Positions 7,225 through 13,816 of a stretch of DNA of 27,669 bases are shown piece after piece. The stretch covers positions 1 to 27,669 of IMG/VR virus record IMGVR_UViG_3300037963_005532. One strand, given 5' to 3'. Source of the DNA: a virus. Made by a program: the position numbers and the translations under genes. A model generated the notes under the pieces. That model did not search any database and had not been told where the DNA came from. It worked only from the letters and a program-made list of their open reading frames with translations. Every line of letters starts with the position of its first letter. Positions within the stretch are counted from its first letter, which is position 1.

Positions 7225-7725
7225 ATGTCTTTTCAATATTCGAATCGAATTGTTGATCCTATGGGTTTAGTGGAACGCAGTAGCGGTGTTATAGATCCTT
7301 TTATTTTTGTACCCCGCACTCCCAGAGGGCCGATTTTAAAGGACGGCGGCATGGTGCCTATGCCCACGTTGCCTAAAATCACAGGTCCTTCTATGCCTGA
7401 GTTCCCTGATATTTTAGGGGGTTCTATACCAATGCCTGAGCTTCCTAGAGGTGGCGCTTCGAAAGAATCGTGTGCGGAGTGCCGAAGCAGGCAAAATCCT
7501 TACGAGATGAACATAGTGGATCCTTGTATGAATCAGTGTTCCGGAGGAGGGGGAGGTGTATTCAGACTCCCAGATATGCCCTTTCCTCGCGGTGAGGACC
7601 GTTTTCCATCCCAAGATTTTGAGCTTTTAAATTTCCCGAAAGGAGGTGGATCTTCTATCCCCGATTACATCGTGCCTGCAGCACAGCTGTTGGGAACGTT
7701 CCTAGGAAAAATCTTGAACAAGTAA
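7225..7725 (+). CDS. Proline/glycine-rich Cys-containing protein, probable minor virion protein (166 aa)
   Basis: ATG start at 7225, 34 bases after the 808-aa gene. Much of the sequence is Pro, Gly and Met in short repeats (MVPMPTLP, SMPEFPDIL, SIPMPELP), so it is likely extended. A central Cys cluster, C83-x2-C86 and C101-x3-C105, could bind zinc or form disulfides. The C-terminus (IVPAAQLLGTFLGKIL) is a short hydrophobic helix, too short for a confident membrane span. No family recognised. The context between a large virion-type protein and two further plus-strand genes suggests a structural role. Confidence 0.55.
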   Translation: MSFQYSNRIVDPMGLVERSSGVIDPFIFVPRTPRGPILKDGGMVPMPTLPKITGPSMPEFPDILGGSIPMPELPRGGASKESCAECRSRQNPYEMNIVDPCMNQCSGGGGGVFRLPDMPFPRGEDRFPSQDFELLNFPKGGGSSIPDYIVPAAQLLGTFLGKILNK

Positions 7726-7735
7726 GCTAGAGTAA

Positions 7736-7745
7736 GGTATATCTT
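7736..7745 (+). promoter_or_regulatory. Promoter-like box GGTATATCTT, second copy
   Basis: An exact repeat of the ten bases at 4089-4098, here 12 bases upstream of the ATG at 7758. Two copies just before gene starts make a shared control element more likely than chance. Confidence 0.35.
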
Positions 7746-7757
7746 TGGTAGCTAGAT

Positions 7758-8480
7758 ATGGCCCGCATGGCAGGCGAAGACTTCGATAAGGAGTCTTACG
7801 AAAAATATTTAGATGCCTACGACTTGAAGGGACGTGGTGCAGGTTCTGATAAGAAGCCTCCTGTGAGTCGCTTTAGCGGGAAAGACGTTCGTTATGTGTT
7901 TGATCGAGGTATTGATCGCGGTGGTTCTAAATCTGACGTAGCGCGTCTTGTTTTGGATTATGCCGATGACATGAGGGGCAAAACCAAGATGGGCGGTGCT
8001 ACGGAGGCAGCTTTAAATAAACTTCGTGGGTATTTGAAAGATGAAGATGTTATGCAAGGTGAGCCAGATCAACCTGTAAGCGTCGACCCCATTCCGGCAG
8101 ATCCGACCTTACCTGGACCCGTTGATTTCGCAACGCGAACCGAAGAGGCAACATATCCTCCTTTTGCAGGATCTTATTCTCAGTTTATCGGTGGTGATCC
8201 TAGTAATCCCGCTAATTATTATCAAGGCGATCCGACGTTTGACCCCAATCAAGCATTTGTTACTGCAATGCGTCCGGCTGATTTCGTGAATCCTGTTCCC
8301 GGTGATCTCAGTAGTTTTATTCGCTCAGTTCAAACCGGTTCGTATTTAAGTGATGTTCTTGGTGATTTAGCTGGCGGAGACGATATGTCTGAAAGGACTT
8401 ATGAGACTGAATCAGATCGAGTTGCTCGCCGTGTGTCTGACGGGATGAATTTTCTGACAGGCGCTTTCGCGGTAATGTAA
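7758..8480 (+). CDS. Protein of unknown function, helical N-terminal domain and disordered middle (240 aa)
   Basis: ATG start at 7758. Residues 1-90 look like a compact helical domain (SGKDVRYVFDRGIDRGGSKSDVARLVLDYADDM followed by AALNKLRGYL). Residues about 95-190 are Pro/Asp/Thr-rich and likely unstructured. The C-terminal 50 residues are helical and charged. No membrane span or enzyme motif. It shares its strand and probably its transcript with the virion-type genes upstream and the membrane protein one base downstream. A structural or assembly role is inferred from position only. Confidence 0.6.
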   Translation: MARMAGEDFDKESYEKYLDAYDLKGRGAGSDKKPPVSRFSGKDVRYVFDRGIDRGGSKSDVARLVLDYADDMRGKTKMGGATEAALNKLRGYLKDEDVMQGEPDQPVSVDPIPADPTLPGPVDFATRTEEATYPPFAGSYSQFIGGDPSNPANYYQGDPTFDPNQAFVTAMRPADFVNPVPGDLSSFIRSVQTGSYLSDVLGDLAGGDDMSERTYETESDRVARRVSDGMNFLTGAFAVM

Positions 8481-8481
8481 G

Positions 8482-8718
8482 TTGACCCCTGGAGAGTTTC
8501 GACCGAAGCTCTTTTTGCTACGTGCGTTAGTAGGGGTATTTTTGTATCAAGGCGTAGCGGTTATGATCGCTATAGTCTTGTGCGGACAGCAGGCCAAGAT
8601 GAATAACAGTACACGGGTTGCTGAAGCGTGTCCTGATTTAGCAGGGCGTATGGAAAATTTGTTTGGTGTAGCAACTGCCACTATACTGTCGTTACTGTCG
8701 AGCGATAAGCTGAAGTAA
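8482..8718 (+). CDS. Small membrane protein, possible holin or lysis accessory (78 aa)
   Basis: TTG start at 8482, one base after the upstream TAA. Residues 11-34 form one clear membrane helix (LLRALVGVFLYQGVAVMIAIVLC). A loop with C50 follows, then a shorter hydrophobic stretch at 60-73 (LFGVATATILSLLSS) and a charged end. A short N-terminal segment, one or two spans and a charged tail fit small phage holins or spanin-like proteins, but no diagnostic motif is present. A second holin-like gene lies at 25397-25705, so one of the two may have another role. Confidence 0.55.
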   Translation: MTPGEFRPKLFLLRALVGVFLYQGVAVMIAIVLCGQQAKMNNSTRVAEACPDLAGRMENLFGVATATILSLLSSDKLK

Positions 8719-8724
8719 GAAAAA

Positions 8725-8944
8725 AGACCGTGGGCCTAAAGAGCTAAGGGGAAAGGGTAGAAGGTCTGAAGTTTTGAATAAAAACGATCAAGACGCGATG
8801 CTGTTGTAAATTCTTCTGTGGACGCAGTGCTTGCGTGAATTGCCACATGCGTTAAATTCGGTATGAAACCGAGATCCCCCGGCTGTGTTGGACGAGGCAC
8901 AGCTTTCGGTTTCCGTTGAGGGGTCGTAGGTGCTTCACGACCCC
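8725..8944. ncRNA. Hairpin-rich non-coding region, possible second structured RNA
   Basis: The 328-base gap between 8718 and 9047 has no credible protein gene. It holds a 5-bp pairing AGACC 8725-8729 with GGTCT 8763-8767. Four hairpins follow in line: CGCA 8823-8826/TGCG 8832-8835; TCGGT 8858-8862/ACCGA 8868-8872; GCTGTG 8882-8887/CACAGC 8898-8903; and GGGGTCGT 8920-8927/ACGACCCC 8937-8944. All pairings are perfect, so there are no G-U pairs to tell the strand. The last hairpin lacks a following T-run on either strand and so is not an intrinsic terminator. Bases 8945-9046 show no clear structure. Confidence 0.45.
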
Positions 8945-9046
8945 AAAACGTTATCCTCCTGCGGCAAATGTAAAGAGAATTAGCAGCGTAGGAAGCATAA
9001 GTGGGCTGAGGAGCAAGAAAAGCTGCCCGAAATCATCAGGTGACAT

Positions 9047-9241
9047 TTAAGAAAGAATGTCGCACTTACCTCTCACCTTAGTCCGAAGGTAATAAACGAT
9101 TTTTAATCGCTCTGCTAGTGGTAACTTTTCGTTAACCAAGATCTGTTTTGATCTGGTTTGCCACGTTTCACAGGTCATTGACCAGTGCCAAGGAGCGTGG
9201 TTAACTTGAAAAGTTGTTAGCAGAGCGATTAAAAAGCTCAT
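9047..9241 (-). CDS. Small protein of unknown function (64 aa)
   Basis: I choose the ATG at 9241-9239, which overlaps the TAA of the upstream methyltransferase gene by one base (TAATG), rather than the longer frame starting inside that gene. The product begins MSFLIALLTTFQVNH and contains a Trp/Cys-rich segment followed by a helix (LPLAERLKIVYYLRTKV). Coupled start, ordinary residue mix and a helix of protein-like pattern support coding. However, most of the gene is spanned by an inverted repeat with arms at 9100-9117 and 9218-9235 that can fold as RNA, so a structural RNA in place of, or in addition to, a protein is possible. Confidence 0.5.
   Translation of the reverse strand: MSFLIALLTTFQVNHAPWHWSMTCETWQTRSKQILVNEKLPLAERLKIVYYLRTKVRGKCDILS
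9100..9235. repeat. Inverted repeat with 18-bp perfect outer arms
   Basis: TTTTTAATCGCTCTGCTA (9100-9117) is the exact reverse complement of 9218-9235. Pairing continues inward imperfectly (AACTTTTC near 9123-9130; GTTAACC 9131-9137 with GGTTAAC 9199-9205). Inner hairpins exist at 9139-9143/9150-9154 and 9173-9176/9180-9183, with CCACG 9161-9165 able to pair to CGTGG 9196-9200. Confidence 0.8.
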
Positions 9242-9996
9242 TAGTCCTCTCCGTGGGATCTTTTGTAGTCGCTGACGACTCCAACAAGCTGCCAACCGGT
9301 GAAGATCGCAAGATCAAAGGTGGCAAAAGCGTTTAGAGACATATCAACGGCACGTCGGACGTCCGGGTGAGCGTAATCATCAAAGAAAACAACGCCACCA
9401 GGCTTAACTAATGGTACGTATAAAGTCACATCACGAGCAACTGACGTGGAATCGTGGGCTCCGTCGATGTAAAGAATGTCGATCCACGGTTCAGCTCCGT
9501 AGCGATGATGAAGGTGAGGGTAGATGAGATGGGAATACCCTTTGATCACCTCCACTTTTCCTGCATTTTTCGATTTAGCGATATTCGAACGCGCTGTGGT
9601 CTCAATAGTCGCTAAACCAGCGTATTTTTCGGGGTCACGTAGGTGTTCTTCGCTCCCGGTAAAGGGGTCAATAGTAATTAAGCGAGAATCTTCGTGATCT
9701 AAGTAGAAATCTGACCAGAAACAGGATGAAGCTCCTTCATAACAACCAATTTCGAGGATTTTCTTTGGTTCTTCTGGCGTTAAGTCGATCGTTTGTCCAT
9801 GGTTATTGTGCTGTACAAGCCATTCACTGTTAAGAAGTGCGTCGTACCACCCTTCTGTAAAGTTATATTTGTCTGAAAGAGTTTTCTTCTTATCAGGTGA
9901 AGGGAGTTGTGCTTGGTTTTGAGGTTGGGGAGCAACTTTGACGGTCGGGTCCTCTTTGAGTTGCCCCATAAGGTCCTGAAAAGAAGAAGCAGTCAC
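9241..9996 (-). CDS. Class I SAM-dependent methyltransferase (Methyltransf_24-like)
   Basis: GTG start at 9996-9994; 251 residues. Residues 1-40 are a Gln/Pro-rich, probably flexible extension. The Rossmann methyltransferase core follows: motif I LEIGCYEGAS (81-90) for SAM binding, an acidic end of strand 2 in TIDPF (108-112), ILYIDGAHD (174-182), and VKPGGVVFFDDY (197-208). The IDGAHD plus DDY pair is typical of the Methyltransf_24 group, which often methylates sugars or small hydroxylated compounds; the substrate here is unknown. It is followed by the 64-aa gene with a one-base overlap. With the methyltransferase at 11618 and the glycosyltransferases nearby, a role in tailoring a glycan is plausible. 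Confidence 0.85.
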   Translation of the reverse strand: MTASSFQDLMGQLKEDPTVKVAPQPQNQAQLPSPDKKKTLSDKYNFTEGWYDALLNSEWLVQHNNHGQTIDLTPEEPKKILEIGCYEGASSCFWSDFYLDHEDSRLITIDPFTGSEEHLRDPEKYAGLATIETTARSNIAKSKNAGKVEVIKGYSHLIYPHLHHRYGAEPWIDILYIDGAHDSTSVARDVTLYVPLVKPGGVVFFDDYAHPDVRRAVDMSLNAFATFDLAIFTGWQLVGVVSDYKRSHGED

Positions 9997-10074
9997 TTTT
10001 AAATTTCTGCGAGCATCAGCATGGTAACAGTCTTAAAAGTTTTTGACAGTGCTTTTCGGGTCTGAGATTAGGTG

Positions 10075-10080
10075 TATATT
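10075..10080 (+). promoter_or_regulatory. Possible -10 element for the tRNA gene
   Basis: TATATT lies ten bases upstream of the tRNA-Leu 5' end. A TTGACA occurs at 10043-10048, but the spacing of 26 bases is too long for a standard pair. Only the -10 is suggested. Confidence 0.3.
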
Positions 10081-10089
10081 CTTGGTGCC

Positions 10090-10175
10090 GGGAGTATGCC
10101 GGAATTGGTCTACGGAACGGACTTAAAATCCGTCGAGCTGTAAAGCTCTTGCGGGTTCAAGTCCCGCTACTCCCA
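10090..10175 (+). tRNA. tRNA-Leu (anticodon UAA)
   Basis: The acceptor stem GGGAGTA (10090-10096) pairs with TACTCCC (10168-10174), with discriminator A at 10175. The anticodon stem ACGGA/TCCGT (10117-10121/10129-10133) holds the loop CTTAAAA, anticodon TAA at 10124-10126. A long variable arm (GAGCT-GTAA-AGCTC) marks a class II tRNA, and the T arm carries GGTTCAAGTCC. CCA is not encoded. The tRNA appears intact. It reads UUA (and UUG by wobble), which would suit an AT-rich phage in a host that rarely uses UUA. Confidence 0.95.
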
Positions 10176-10190
10176 TTAAAATTCTTTTCC

Positions 10191-10583
10191 ATGAAGCACT
10201 TCGACAAACCAAACAAAGCTAAAGAAGCAGCAGATAAACGCTGGCTCATGAACAAAGCTGACTTTAACTTTGGGAGACGTAAGTTAGAACTTGCTTGCGA
10301 CGGATGTGGGACCAAATTAATTCGATATTCCCAGAACGTTCGTCTTGAATGCGGGCACGTCTGTAAGGAGTGCAAAAAGAAGATGCCTCAGATGTTTACC
10401 CCTGAGACCACTAGAGGCTCTAAAAACCCGAACGCAAAGCTTACGGAGGATGATGTGCGTTCTATTAAGACTATGCTTAAGGAAGGCGTCAAGCGATTGT
10501 ATATCGCTCAGCAGTATGGTGTTATTTACCACACAATTTATGAGATAGACACTGAACGCAGCTGGAGGCACGTTACTATTTAG
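10191..10583 (+). CDS. Zinc-ribbon plus helix-turn-helix protein, related to homing-endonuclease DNA-binding modules
   Basis: The frame can be read from 10149 inside the tRNA, but the ATG at 10191, 15 bases after the tRNA, is the sensible start and gives 130 residues. Residues 36-39 (CDGC) and 54-61 (CGHVCKEC) form a four- or five-Cys zinc ribbon. Residues 74-128 (RGSKNPNAKLTEDDVRSIKTML, then YIAQQYGVIYHTIYEI and SWRHV) match the HTH module found at the C-terminus of many phage HNH homing endonucleases. No HNH catalytic His/Asn motif is visible, so this looks like a DNA-binding protein or a remnant of a mobile endonuclease beside a tRNA gene. It could also be a small transcription regulator. 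Confidence 0.7.
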   Translation: MKHFDKPNKAKEAADKRWLMNKADFNFGRRKLELACDGCGTKLIRYSQNVRLECGHVCKECKKKMPQMFTPETTRGSKNPNAKLTEDDVRSIKTMLKEGVKRLYIAQQYGVIYHTIYEIDTERSWRHVTI

Positions 10584-10593
10584 TGCGTATCTA

Positions 10594-10821
10594 GTGAACG
10601 AAAAACCAGTGCCAGAGACTAAATGGGAACGCGAATGGATTCGTGGAGAGAAAGGAGGTCTTTATTATCTAGATGACTGGGGGCGGAGGGTTTACAAGAG
10701 ACCTAAACGTGCCGCACAGAAGCAAAAACCCAAGAGAAGCTTTACGCCGAAGAAAGGGTGTTTTTATCGCCATCTTCAAAACCAGATTGACTCTGATGGT
10801 AAGAGCTTAGATTTGTGTTAG
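10594..10821 (+). CDS. Small basic protein of unknown function (75 aa)
   Basis: GTG start at 10594, ten bases after the zinc-ribbon gene. The N-terminal 35 residues are Trp/Arg/Glu-rich (TKWEREWIRGEKGGLYYLDDWGRRVYKRP). A Lys/Arg-rich stretch (KRAAQKQKPKRSFTPKK) then suggests nucleic-acid or surface binding. Two Cys lie near the end. No membrane segment and no recognised family. Coding status rests on spacing and residue pattern. Confidence 0.45.
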   Translation: MNEKPVPETKWEREWIRGEKGGLYYLDDWGRRVYKRPKRAAQKQKPKRSFTPKKGCFYRHLQNQIDSDGKSLDLC

Positions 10822-10844
10822 CATACTGCCATTGCTAACTGTTG

Positions 10845-11615
10845 ATGAACAAAATCCCAGTTATCGGTACGGCAATCGTTAATACGCCTTATTGGTTGCA
10901 TCGGCTCTATATGAGCATCGACTATCCTGTAGAGCACTTTGTTGTTTTCAATAACAACGGTCGGGGTCAAATCACTCACGAAGTCGATCTACTCAAGGAG
11001 ATCCCTAATAAGTTCATCGAGAATGTTCATGTTTGTCACTTACCCGCAAACGTCGGGTGCAGCGGCGCGTGGAACCTAATTATCAAGAGCTTTATGAAAG
11101 CTCCTTACTGGGTTATCGCGAATCATGACGTTAAGTTTGAGCCTGGTTTTCTTCAGGAGATGAATGAGAAAGCTCAGGATAATGAAGTTGGGATTGTTCA
11201 CGGTAGTGGCGGCGGTTGGGATATCTTTCTGCTGAAGGACTGGATGGTCGAAAAGTATGGCCTTTTTGATGAAAACTTATATCCGGGTTACTGCGAAGAT
11301 ATGGATTACGGGATGCGCTTTATACATGATGATGTAAAGCGTGTACTTGATCTAGAGCACGGTTATTACCACGGCAGTAAGAAGAACGATTATTCCGATG
11401 GCTCTCAGACTTGGAGGTCAGAACCTTCGATAGCTCAAGGTATTCACGTAGCGCACGAAATGAACAAGCGTTACCTACACCTTAAGTGGAATGAAGCGTG
11501 GCAAGGACATGTGGAGGGTCTGACTAATAAGACTCCTTTTAATCTGCCTGACATGCCTGTGAGTTTCACGACTTACGACCTAAGCTTCGTCCGCCGCAAA
11601 CACCTGGGATTCTGA
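10845..11615 (+). CDS. Family 2-like (GT-A) glycosyltransferase
   Basis: I use the ATG at 10845 (256 aa); an in-frame TTG at 10842 would add one residue. The GT-A features appear in order: FNNNG (35-39) after the first strand, the nucleotide-sugar region ANVGCSGAWN (68-77), ANHDV (92-96) at the DXD position, and FDENLYPGYCEDMDYGMR (141-158), which carries the ED acidic pair used as catalytic base in family 2 enzymes. The metal-binding motif reads HDV rather than DDV, a small deviation. No membrane anchor. It should transfer a sugar from a nucleotide donor to an unknown acceptor. The methyltransferase at 11618 follows after two bases, implying one transcript and one pathway. Confidence 0.8.
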   Translation: MNKIPVIGTAIVNTPYWLHRLYMSIDYPVEHFVVFNNNGRGQITHEVDLLKEIPNKFIENVHVCHLPANVGCSGAWNLIIKSFMKAPYWVIANHDVKFEPGFLQEMNEKAQDNEVGIVHGSGGGWDIFLLKDWMVEKYGLFDENLYPGYCEDMDYGMRFIHDDVKRVLDLEHGYYHGSKKNDYSDGSQTWRSEPSIAQGIHVAHEMNKRYLHLKWNEAWQGHVEGLTNKTPFNLPDMPVSFTTYDLSFVRRKHLGF

Positions 11616-11617
11616 TC

Positions 11618-12301
11618 ATGCGAGTAGTACGACACCGTATTCCTAGTGAGTGTTGGTCGACCGACGACGACGCGGCGGCTCAGAGCTTCAGCAACTGGGA
11701 CTATGTTCTTGACAGTGTTTCGACTGCTTCAAAATGTCATATTAATATTGATAACCCTTACGCTAACGCTTTCCCTGGCGATCACTATCGGCTTCTTGCT
11801 GGTCTCATTTTTAATCTCGACCGCAGGGGCGGACCTCTCAGCCTGGTCGATATCGGAACGCACTACGGAGCTTCTACTCGCGTAATGCTTGACTACTCAC
11901 CCAACCAGGACAAGGTATCTACCTTTGATGTAACACCGTGGAAGAAACATCAAACCACTTATTTGACCGAAGAGGATTTTTCGAGCGGGAGGCTAACACA
12001 GCATATAGAAGACCTTAAGAAAAGTGAGGTATTTAGCAAGTTCGTAAAGTTACTTGTTAACGCCGACTTCATTATGTGTGACGGCCCGAAAGACGGTGTA
12101 TTTGAAAGAACTTTCGCTAGTTTATTAACAACAATCGAGTTTCCTAAAAAAGATCGTTGGCTACTCCTGGACGACATTCGTTTTCCTAGCGAACTGCCCC
12201 TTTGGCGTTTGATTGCTTCTCCTAAAATCGATCTAACGTCGTTTGGTCACTTCAGCGGTACAGGTTTGGTCAATATCTCTGAGGGGCTAAAACTTGGCTA
12301 A
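11618..12301 (+). CDS. Class I SAM-dependent methyltransferase
   Basis: ATG start at 11618; 227 residues. Motif I is LVDIGTHYGAS (76-86), the strand-2 acidic residue is in TFDV (102-105), then IMCDGPKDG (152-160) and WLLLDDI (181-187). The layout resembles the methyltransferase at 9241-9996 but the two are clearly diverged, so they are not a recent duplication. The substrate cannot be read from sequence; direct coupling to the GT2-like enzyme suggests sugar methylation. The TAA stop overlaps the ATG of the HTH gene by one base (TAATG). Confidence 0.8.
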   Translation: MRVVRHRIPSECWSTDDDAAAQSFSNWDYVLDSVSTASKCHINIDNPYANAFPGDHYRLLAGLIFNLDRRGGPLSLVDIGTHYGASTRVMLDYSPNQDKVSTFDVTPWKKHQTTYLTEEDFSSGRLTQHIEDLKKSEVFSKFVKLLVNADFIMCDGPKDGVFERTFASLLTTIEFPKKDRWLLLDDIRFPSELPLWRLIASPKIDLTSFGHFSGTGLVNISEGLKLG

Positions 12302-12573
12302 TGCCTTTTTACTCAGCACATACAGCCAGCGGTTACCTGGTTAATAATCTGACCAGCTTGCTTGCAGAGAAGGATTTATCTTCTTTTGCTTTAAGCAAGC
12401 TGGCTTCTCTGTCTCCCACAACTACGCGGAAGATATGTAGCGATAAAACATATATCCCCTCGCCGGATGTATTAGAAAAGATCTGTTTGACCCTAGAAGT
12501 TACACCAGGCGACGTTCTTGGAATACAGAGTACAATGGAATTAACTGTTGCTGTAGGTTCCGGTGTTTTCTAG
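12301..12573 (+). CDS. Cro/CI-type helix-turn-helix regulator (90 aa)
   Basis: ATG at 12301, one base overlapping the preceding stop. Residues about 16-74 form an XRE-family HTH: LTSLLAEKDLSSFALSKLA (first helices), SPTTTRKICSDKTYIPSPDVL (recognition helix and turn) and EKICLTLEVTPGDVLGI, the final helix with the usual TPGDVL ending. The remaining 15 residues are a short hydrophobic tail. It should bind DNA, probably as a dimer, and may control the structural genes that begin directly after it. No integrase or opposing repressor is seen, so a lysogeny switch is not supported. Confidence 0.8.
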   Translation: MPFYSAHTASGYLVNNLTSLLAEKDLSSFALSKLASLSPTTTRKICSDKTYIPSPDVLEKICLTLEVTPGDVLGIQSTMELTVAVGSGVF

Positions 12574-13069
12574 GGCAGATTATGAATTAGCGTCTCGGAT
12601 GCTGGGTCTTCCTATGCCCGAGACTCCCGACGAACAAGCTGCTGCAGCCCCGATGGTGGCCTACGTCTTGCGTAGCTTTGCGCAAGGAAAGGCTCCTCGG
12701 ATGGAAGGAGAGCCTGGCGGTATGTACACCGGGGCCACTCGTTCACTTAATTCTTATCCGGATATTGATGATCCTATGGGTCGCAACCAGTTAGCGGCTC
12801 GTCTGCGTGTGGAACAAGCTGATCCTCCGGCTATGGATCCTGTTCTGGTTGAACTGCTTGATCGTGTTTGTGAAAGACCAGATCTTATTGATGAGATGCT
12901 GGAGATGTTAGATATTCTTGAGCGTCAAGGGGATATGCACATGGATGAGCTTTCTGCTCAGCGTCCTGCTGAATACGACACACCGAATATGGGCGGTAAT
13001 TATTCGATGCTCAACGCTCCTTCGAGCAACAATATTCCTCCTTCAATCCAGTTCCAACAGTTGAGCTGA
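12563..13069 (+). CDS. Probable virion or assembly protein of unknown function (168 aa)
   Basis: GTG start at 12563 overlapping the HTH gene by 11 bases. The product is Met/Pro/Asp-rich. Residues 1-45 are helical (ADYELASRMLGL, AAAAPMVAYVLRSFAQG). Residues about 92-125 form an acidic helix pair (DPVLVELLDRVCERPDLIDEMLEMLDILERQ), and the last 45 residues are polar and disordered. Its stop overlaps the next ATG by one base (TGATG). It opens a run of five tightly overlapping genes to 15495 that look structural. No family recognised. Confidence 0.6.
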   Translation: MFSRADYELASRMLGLPMPETPDEQAAAAPMVAYVLRSFAQGKAPRMEGEPGGMYTGATRSLNSYPDIDDPMGRNQLAARLRVEQADPPAMDPVLVELLDRVCERPDLIDEMLEMLDILERQGDMHMDELSAQRPAEYDTPNMGGNYSMLNAPSSNNIPPSIQFQQLS

Positions 13070-13302
13070 TGGACAGAAAACAACAATTACGCGAGCGGGA
13101 CGTTAGAAAAGATGCTCCTGTTCAAAACCCAAATGAGTTTTTAGGTCGTTACTTAGCGTCTAACTTCCCACAGACAGCTGCTATTGCTTCTAAAGAACAA
13201 AGGGATGCAGAAGTTGCACCAATGCCTCCTGGTGAAAATGACTTAAAATCGATAAAGAAACCGCTTAGCGGGACACAGTACGACAAACCTGGAGTTAACT
13301 GA
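13069..13302 (+). CDS. Small polar protein of unknown function (77 aa)
   Basis: ATG at 13069 and stop at 13302 each overlap the neighbours by one base (TGATG), strong support for a coupled gene. The protein is very polar, starting MDRKQQLRERDVRKDAP, with one possible helix (PNEFLGRYLASNFPQTAAI) and a disordered Lys/Pro-rich end. Function unknown; position suggests a minor virion or assembly component. Confidence 0.6.
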   Translation: MDRKQQLRERDVRKDAPVQNPNEFLGRYLASNFPQTAAIASKEQRDAEVAPMPPGENDLKSIKKPLSGTQYDKPGVN

Positions 13303-13814
13303 TGGGCTTCCCTGCTGCTGCTATTCCTAGCGCTCCCGCTGCTGCTGCGGCTTCCGTCGGTACTCCTGCTGGATTCAAAACAGCACTCGCTGCTGATATT
13401 CTGACCCAACTGGGGGTTAGAGGTTTAGATTCTTTGTTTGGCAATAAACCAGCCCCTGCTACTGGGAGTAACTCAAAATTCACGATTACAGCAAACGATC
13501 TACTTGCTTTTGAGCAGTGGGCTGCAGGTGAAAATTATAGACGTAGTCTGCTCGGTAAACCTCCGATCGACGTTCAGGCAAAATTACAAGAAGCTATTGC
13601 TCTCAACAATAAATATTTAGAGGAGTCCTCACGCAGAGAGGCTTATTTAGAACGTGTAAGAGGTGAACAGCAGAATATCGGTCAAGCTATTGCTTCTCTT
13701 GGTGCCTTGGGTCAAGAAGAAGAAAGAACTCTGCAAACCGCAATTAATAAAATTTTAGCTCAAGATCCAGTAGGATCTAATCAAGCTCTAGCTAACTTAA
13801 GCAGAGGTTTCTGA
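13302..13814 (+). CDS. Probable internal virion protein, Ala-rich N-terminus (170 aa)
   Basis: ATG at 13302. The first 25 residues are almost all Ala/Pro/Gly (AAAIPSAPAAAAASVGTPAG), followed by an amphipathic helix (TALAADILTQLGVRGLDSLFG). Residues about 60-170 are long polar helices rich in Gln and Glu (VQAKLQEAIALNNKYLEESSRREAYLERV), likely coiled coil. This style of Ala-rich start followed by extended helix is common among packaged or injected phage proteins; the assignment is by style and position. The next gene starts after two bases. Confidence 0.6.
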   Translation: MGFPAAAIPSAPAAAAASVGTPAGFKTALAADILTQLGVRGLDSLFGNKPAPATGSNSKFTITANDLLAFEQWAAGENYRRSLLGKPPIDVQAKLQEAIALNNKYLEESSRREAYLERVRGEQQNIGQAIASLGALGQEEERTLQTAINKILAQDPVGSNQALANLSRGF

Positions 13815-13816
13815 TT

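Noticed and set aside
8920-8944. GC-rich 8-bp hairpin as an intrinsic terminator
   Set aside because: It is followed by AAAACG on the plus strand and TCAACGG on the minus strand, so no U-run follows on either strand.
9242-9295. Longer start for the 64-aa minus-strand gene, inside the methyltransferase
   Set aside because: The extension overlaps the methyltransferase by 55 bases, whereas the ATG at 9241 gives the usual one-base TAATG coupling.
10043-10048. TTGACA as a -35 for the tRNA promoter
   Set aside because: The only good -10 (TATATT at 10075) is 26 bases away, beyond the normal spacing.
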